Source of the DNA: Scilla litardierei
Lineage: Eukaryota > Streptophyta > Magnoliopsida > Asparagales > Asparagaceae
NCBI GenBank assembly: GCA_030789695.1
Contig: CM061142.1
Span: forward strand, 354,739,486 to 354,803,485
Length of the DNA: 64,000 bases
Direction of reading: 5' to 3'
Numbering within the stretch: the first letter of the stretch is position 1; every line of letters starts with the position of its first letter. This document shows, piece by piece, positions 59,001 to 64,000 of the stretch. The translations under genes were made by a program, and so were the position numbers. Below the pieces are notes generated by a model, which did no database searches, had not been told where the DNA came from, and saw only the letters and a list, made by a program, of their open reading frames with translations.

Positions 59001-59411
59001 TAGCCACAGCCTCCATCGGCCTGGCCCGAAATCTGACAGGACCAAGCGAACTGCTACCATGACTGAACTCAAATACTGGATGTCCGGGAATCTTGAACAC
59101 CACCTTCTTTCTCCTGCAGTCAATCGTAGCATAGAAGCTCGCAAGCCAGTCCATCCCAAGAACTGCATCATAGTTGATGATGTCGTGGACAATGAAATCA
59201 ATGAAAAGCTCATGTCCACAGACCACCAACGAGCAAGAATTGCAACCACGATGCACCGAGACCACACCATTCCCTGTAACGATATTCCAACTCTTGGAAA
59301 GAGGGGACGTCGACAAGGAATGCCTCTCCACGAAGCTTCGAGAAATAATGCACATCGATGCACCAGAGTCAAAGAGGACTCGTGCAGGAAATGTGCACAC
59401 CAAAACCACAC
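56017..59411 (-). CDS. pol: Element F pol: protease, RT, RNase H, integrase, chromodomain
   Basis: A full chromovirus polyprotein in two exons (59411-56992 and 56919-56017). Protease has the DSGASMCI active site (near 59368). RT has [17 protein letters not shown] and the catalytic FIDDI. RNase H has [15 protein letters not shown] and FTDHKSL, then PDALSRL. Integrase has a zinc part ([19 protein letters not shown]), catalytic MDFVTG in the first exon, and SDRDMRF and GQSERKIQ in the second. The end (NVFHVSQLR, then MWRHG...[14 protein letters not shown]) is the degenerate chromodomain of Tekay-type elements. There is no ATG before the protease, so it depends on fusion to gag. HCRW replaces the usual QRRW in RNase H. 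Otherwise no defect is seen. Confidence 0.93.
56920..56991 (-). other. Candidate intron 2 of element F (integrase)
   Basis: 72 bases from GTAAAATTC to CATGCAG, with a pyrimidine run in the middle, lying after the codons for YME and before the VRLHGVP motif (phase 0). Retained, it reads through as hydrophobic codons to a TGA at 56929-56931. It is at exactly the same codon boundary as the 68-base intron of A. Splicing would reunite catalytic Asp 1 with Asp 2 and Glu of the integrase. Confidence 0.82.
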
Positions 59412-59524
59412 CTAACAACCAATTAACAATCGAACCCTAGTCTAGCAAACAACCATGTTCAAGCAAACAACACAATCTAACAATCAAAACCAGCTAGGAG
59501 AGTAACAGCTAGATTGAGGATTAC
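59412..59524 (-). other. Candidate intron 1 of element F (gag/protease junction)
   Basis: 113 bases with donor CAG|GTAATCC and acceptor TTGTTAG|GT, T-rich, splitting a glycine codon in phase 1. Retained, gag ends 11 codons later at TGA 59484-59486. Removed, gag and pol are one frame. Same place and phase in A. Confidence 0.85.
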
Positions 59525-60656
59525 CTGCGATAACCTCATCCACAGCCTCGCTCTCCGCAGCGGCCATCAGAAAAGCCTGCCTCCTCGGCGGAACAGCCTG
59601 CCGAAAAGCCTGTCCCTGTGGAACAAGAGCTGCTCCACGTCCAGCAGGAACAGACGCTCGCTGTTGCAGCGGTTGTGCTGCAATAGGTGCCCTTCGCAGC
59701 TGATTCGCATGCCGACAATCCTTCGCGACATGGGAAGCATCACCATAAACCAGACGCTGGCCCAAAAACTTCCGAAACTGATCCTTGACGTGGCCAGGCT
59801 TGCCGCAGAAATGGAAAGACTTCAGAATAGGCCCTCCTGGCCTCTTAAACTGAGCAGACTGATTAGGCCTGAATCCAGGTCTAACCACAGCTCTCGCCTG
59901 TTCCACAGGCCTCTTCCCAGCACCAACAACAGACCCCCTCCTCTGGTTCACGAGCAGCTCCTGCCTCTTGGCTGCTACTAGAACCTTCTGATAAGACTCC
60001 CGGTCAGAAGATGTCACAAAACTCTGGAGCTCCGAAGCAAGTCCCTGCAGGAACCTCTGAGCTCTCTCCTCAGCGTCCTGCACCATCTTTGGTGCAAACC
60101 GACTCAGCCTCATGAACTCTTGGTGATACATGTCCACCGACGAGCTCCCTTGCTTCAAATCGATAAAACGCTGCAGCATCTCCTCCCTGGCAGCTTTCGG
60201 AAAGAACTCACCCTCAAATCTGGCCTTGAAGGTAGCCCAAGCTATCGGCTCCACCAACATCTTCTCTTCCGCATCCCACCAATTCCGAGCATTATCCTTA
60301 AGTTGCCTCTTCGCCAAATCAACCCATCCAGCCGGGGTGATCTTGGCCATCTTCAGATTGTCCTCGATGTTCTGAATCCACTCATCGGCAGCCAGAGGAC
60401 CCTCAGACCCATCAAAATATGCGGGACCTAGCTCCCGAAATTGCTTCGCTCCTGGCTCAGAGCGAGGGGCATCCGGAAGAGCCCGGGCAGCTCGAGCAAG
60501 TGGAGCATTCTGGACTTGCAGAAGCACGCCCTGCTGCACTTGCATCATCTGGAGCATCATCCGCATCATCTCACCGCTGGTGGGTTCCCGCTCAGGCTCC
60601 TCATCATGAGGGAGCGCACCACTGCCCCCACCACGGGTGAAACGCCTTCCTGCCAT
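59484..60656 (-). CDS. gag: Element F gag
   Basis: Capsid/nucleocapsid protein, 390 codons if unspliced. It opens MAGRRFTRGGG at 60656, right after CATTAG. A retrotransposon gag core follows (KQFRELGPAYFDG, NARNWWDAEE, FEGEFFPKAAREEM, RFLQGLA), then a basic region and two zinc knuckles. Both knuckles are damaged: the first has lost its first and last cysteines (FHFCGKPGHVKDQF) and the second has Tyr for a Cys (LVYGDASHVAKDC). The frame is open. Unspliced RNA would give free gag; RNA spliced at 59524/59412 would give gag-pol, which is a plausible way to set their ratio. Confidence 0.92.
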   Translation of the reverse strand: MAGRRFTRGGGSGALPHDEEPEREPTSGEMMRMMLQMMQVQQGVLLQVQNAPLARAARALPDAPRSEPGAKQFRELGPAYFDGSEGPLAADEWIQNIEDNLKMAKITPAGWVDLAKRQLKDNARNWWDAEEKMLVEPIAWATFKARFEGEFFPKAAREEMLQRFIDLKQGSSSVDMYHQEFMRLSRFAPKMVQDAEERAQRFLQGLASELQSFVTSSDRESYQKVLVAAKRQELLVNQRRGSVVGAGKRPVEQARAVVRPGFRPNQSAQFKRPGGPILKSFHFCGKPGHVKDQFRKFLGQRLVYGDASHVAKDCRHANQLRRAPIAAQPLQQRASVPAGRGAALVPQGQAFRQAVPPRRQAFLMAAAESEAVDEVIAGNPQSSCYSPSWF

Positions 60657-60800
60657 CTAATGACACAGAGAACGAATCAGATTAGACTCATAGCTTATGA
60701 CATCGGACGTCGAACTTAGTTTATTGGACATTCTAATATTATTATCGCTATTTCAAAAATCGCAGTTACAGAAGGACCTGCATGGGCCACCAACAAAACC
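60657..60800 (-). other. Element F leader with tRNA-Ile primer site
   Basis: Between LTR and gag lie the 8-base spacer, the primer site TGGTGGCCCATGCAGGTC (60792-60775), and a short leader ending in CTCTGTGTCATTAG before the ATG, which could be a 3' splice site. The leader is homologous to that of C. Confidence 0.75.
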
Positions 60801-63249
60801 TGTCACGACCCGCTTCCCTAAAATGGAGGCGAGACGTGAAAAGGTCCGCACGAGAGTGGAGCTGTGAAGCCCCAAACCCGATAAGCGTCAATAAAACATA
60901 AACAGGTCCCTGTAACCACAACGGAACAACAATAATAATACAAGGAGATACTGAAATAAAAATCTCACATCTCATGAAATGTCCAACATGAAAATAAGTC
61001 CAACATCCAGAAAAGCCACCAGGCTAAAAGAAAAGAGTCTAAAGGCCCAGAACAAGGCCAACAATAGCAACAACATAACAAAGTATAGGTGCTACGCACC
61101 GATAACAAAACAACTGTCTAAACAAGAGTAAAACACAACAAAGACACTAGGACTGGTCCCCAGTGTCCACGTACTCCCCGTCAAGCACAAGCTCGGGCTC
61201 GGCGTCAGCAAACACCTCGTCCTCAACAAGGTACTCAGGCTCAGGATCTAACATGTGTCACCCAAAAGAGTAAAGGGGCACATGTCAGCAAGTCTAAAGA
61301 CTTGGGCAAGGAAATTGAAAGTAAGGCAACTAGCAACCTAGCAGTTATAGTATGCATGACATGGCAGTTATAACTTGAGTGCACAATCAAGACATGGCAA
61401 GACAATTTGTACAAGAGAACAATCATCGGGACAAGACAAGAGTAGCCAAGCTACTATCAATCTCAATCAATTCACTATTCACGTTGTTTGTAGAAGTTTA
61501 CGCCTTACAGCTGAATGGTTTCATATTCGCTGATTGGCCGCTTAACAACTACCCCAAAACCCAGAGTTTACGCCTTACCACTGCAGTTGCTGATCAGGCA
61601 GACTCCCAGTTGATTGGCCGCTTAACTCTTACCCCCAATACCCACACGTAATGGAGCTAGGGTCCCCGCACATGAGCTAAGCAAGTGAGCCGGGGTTGCC
61701 CCGCACATGAGCTCGCATTCTTAAACATTTGGCGTAGGGGTGCACCTAGCCGGAAACAAGTAATTCGGGCATTGGCTATCAACCAACACATGGCCCGCTT
61801 CTGGAACACGAGCCAGGAACACAAGCATTCGTAGCATAGAAGCTACGCAATCACAAAAGCACTTAAAGAATGAAATGACATGACAATTAATTCGCGTACC
61901 GTTAATGGAAAGTAAACATGACATGGTAATTGTGCAACATGCTATATGTCGGAACTAGCTTCGTTGTCAAGCTAGTTCCCCAAATTTGCGCCTAGGCGAG
62001 TATCATTTCGTCGCCTAGCCTCTTTTACGCCTACAACAAGCAAATGGCCAAAAACATGGCCTAAACCCTAAGTGGCAAGTTTCACTTGCCTAGCACCGGG
62101 GATGACGACCACTTCGTCACATGGATGCCAATCTACGGGGAAATCGCTGTTATGGGGGAACAGTCATCAAACAACATGAAATTTTATTAGGGTTTCATAA
62201 AAATACCAATAGGTTATAAAAACACCAAGGGATCGATTTCTTACCGAGAGGAAGCGGAAGAAACACTCCGGAGAACCCTAGGATCAGATCTGGAAAGGAT
62301 TGGATAAGTTTTGGAGAACTAGGGTTTTTGGGGATTTGGGGATTTGATGGAGATTTTGGGGAAGATGAGAGGTGGAAAGAGTGGATGGAGGGTTTGGATG
62401 ATGATTCTAGGGCTTGGAATGAAGGAATGAAGCTTGGAGGAAGATGGGGGCTCAATGGGGGAGATTTTAGGGTTTTGGGTCGAGTGGAGGAAGAAGAAAA
62501 CGTTTGGGATGGGTTTAAATAGAATGGGCTGGCGGCTGCCCAGAAATTAGGGTTTTAACACAGGTTAGTCGGTCAAAGAGCAACCACTGACCGACTAGTT
62601 TGGCAACTAGTCGGTCGGTCGACCAACGCAGACCGACTAAGAGCAAACAGTAACTTCTGAACGAAAATAGGATTTAGAATTAGTCGGTCTATGAACAAAT
62701 ACTGACCGACTAGTTTAGCATCTAGTTGGTCGATGAACGTTCTTAGACCGACTAAGAGTGAACAGTATTGATCCTAAATTTAGATGATGAGTTAGTCGGT
62801 TAAAGAAGCATTGCCGACCGACTAGTTTGCAACCTAGTCGGTCAACCAACGTTCTTAGACCGACTAACGATAAACAGTAACTCCTGAGAAATTTAGAAAG
62901 CCAACTAGTCGGTCCAAGAAGGATTGTCGACCGACTGGATCGTCATCTAGTCGGTCGGTGCCCCTTCTTATACCGGCTAATGAGCACAAAATGTTCCGAT
63001 ACGGAGCGCGGGGCCCCGGGATCGATTCATAAGACTCCTAGGCTTGATCTAATAGTAAGATACGACCATTGTGAAGTCCGTCACGAATGACATACTTCGA
63101 AATCGACGATCCTAAGGAAGAAACGAGAAAATACGACGAATCGATCGAAAATGAAAGCTACGGAGACGAAAACCACACAAGAGGAGAAAATCCACCAAAA
63201 CATATATTATATTATAATAAATCCAGATACAAGAAAAGCAGTCATTACA
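60801..63249 (-). repeat. Element F 5' LTR
   Basis: 2449 bases, same length as the 3' LTR with scattered substitutions. It has a TATTTAAA box (62514-62521) and a leader with donor-like TCG|GTAAGAAATC (62244), matching the C leader at TTCGGTAATTAATC. Confidence 0.93.
62565..62980 (-). promoter_or_regulatory. Four-unit palindromic array in F 5' LTR
   Basis: Same four units as in the 3' LTR with a few half-site changes (AGTCGGTC against AGTTGGTC near 62684, and CTAGTTGGTCG near 62722). Confidence 0.9.
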
Positions 63250-64000
63250 CGGGTCCAGCAGGGAAGTGGGGTAGTGGTGCTGTGCTCACTAAGTGATGCC
63301 CAGCCTCTGTGAGAGGGTGGGACGCAGGAAAGGTCGAAGTGGAAGCAGCAGCGGTAGTGGAAGTGAAAACAGACAACGAGGCAGTGTGAGAGGTCAGTGA
63401 CGCAGACGTGGGGACAGATGTCACGACACTCTCAGAAAAGACTGCGGTAGTTAAGACTGAGAAGTCGACGGCTGGGGAGGCTGTGAAGGGCACAAAAGAT
63501 GACTTCCCAGGAGTCGAGAACAACAATCGGGATAGGGTCTCTACTGCGACGGTGAAAGAGGACTCATCGGTCTCTAAAATGGTAGTGGGACGCTCGGGGC
63601 TGGCAGCGGAAATGGGCTCGGCAGAAAGAGGCACAGGGGTGGTGGTGGACGGCTCAGCTAAAGTGCTCCCGACACTAACAGACGTGTGGACAGAGGTGTC
63701 GGGAGGTGTATACAGATCATGAGCAGGCTAAGGGATCACGGGGTCGACGGGTGGAACGAGGGGCTCCTGCTGAGCATCCTCGGGCTCAAGCACGTAGGCG
63801 GTGGGGATAAGGAGATCCATCACTGGAATCCAGTCTCCACCGTCAGGTCCAATATGTGTCCGAGCAGGGCTTGAGAGAACCATGTAGTCAGCGTCGAAGG
63901 GACCATGCAGCCACACCCATCGCTGACGAACATGGGGACGAAGCATCTTCATCCGGGCCGTAACATCTATAGAAAGTGTAGTGGGGCCGGGAGGTCGACG
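63250..64000 (-). pseudogene. Element I reading frame, N-terminal part, runs off right edge
   Basis: The frame is open from the right edge to 63250 except for one TAG (complement of 63728-63730). The N-terminal part has aromatic and charged residues (RWVWLHGPFDADY, HIGPDGGDWIP); the rest is a low-complexity Ser/Thr/Val/Ala/Pro stretch up to the F insertion. No signal peptide or membrane segment is evident. It is joined in frame to 53521-53218 if F is taken out. It is probably the extra or env-like gene of an Athila/Tat-type element; I cannot name a family. Confidence 0.5.

Larger units (their letters stand above)
53522..63249 (-). mobile_element. Element F: chromovirus with open gag and pol
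   Basis: Complete 9728-base insertion, minus strand, between CGAGT (53517-53521) and CGGGT (63250-63254), a target duplication with one mismatch. It has two LTRs of 2449 bases, tRNA-Ile primer site, gag, pol with all domains, a chromodomain-like C-terminus and a polypurine tract. The coding frames are interrupted only by two candidate introns. It is the best helper candidate for C. Two zinc-knuckle defects in gag may have inactivated it. Confidence 0.94.

Overview
This window is intergenic chromatin of a flowering plant with a repeat-rich genome. No host gene could be supported; almost every base belongs to nested LTR retrotransposons plus one Helitron-like cluster. The evidence for a plant is Ty3/gypsy chromoviruses of Tekay/Del type, Ty1/copia elements of the Sirevirus type (long gag, env-like third gene, several polypurine tracts), an Athila/Tat-like element, and plant-style intron and telo-box signals. 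The species cannot be told from the sequence.

I use letters for the elements. A (1-6868, minus) is a chromovirus whose 3' part lies off the left edge. It sits inside the 5' LTR of E (6869-18470, plus), a Sirevirus with gag, pol and an env-like gene. E sits inside the LTR of H (18471-23973, minus), a gypsy element with a non-coding interior that also holds a Helitron-like cluster (22003-23322). Next comes I (23974 to the right edge, minus), an Athila/Tat-like element with an LTR at 23974-25703 and a proline-rich reading frame at its far end. I is interrupted by C (27048-52635, plus, TSD AATCA) and by F (53522-63249, minus, TSD CGAGT/CGGGT). C is a non-coding gypsy element that holds two further insertions: B (29810-38932, minus, TSD GCGTG), which is 95% LTR, and D (41077-48197, plus, TSD AGAGC), a gag-only Sirevirus derivative.

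The elements look like partners. F has an open gag and an open pol, and shares LTR, primer site and leader with non-coding C. A shares LTR structure with the LTR-only element B. E shares gag, LTR and 3' region with gag-only D. Each non-autonomous element therefore has a plausible helper family in the same window.

Three unusual patterns stand out. First, chromoviruses A and F both carry two apparent spliceosomal introns at identical positions and phases, one at the gag/protease junction and one between catalytic residues of the integrase. Second, a roughly 113-bp-period palindromic array built on AGTCGGTC/GACCGACT lies just upstream of the TATA box in copia LTRs (D, E) and in gypsy LTRs (C, F). 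Its spacers and, for C, its upstream flank are also homologous, and two more units lie before E's env-like gene. Element I has a different palindrome array (TCGGCCGA) at the same place. Third, A, B, C and F share a primer site that matches the 3' end of a plant tRNA-Ile, 8 nt from the LTR, and gypsy elements B, C, F and H share a covarying hairpin next to the polypurine tract.
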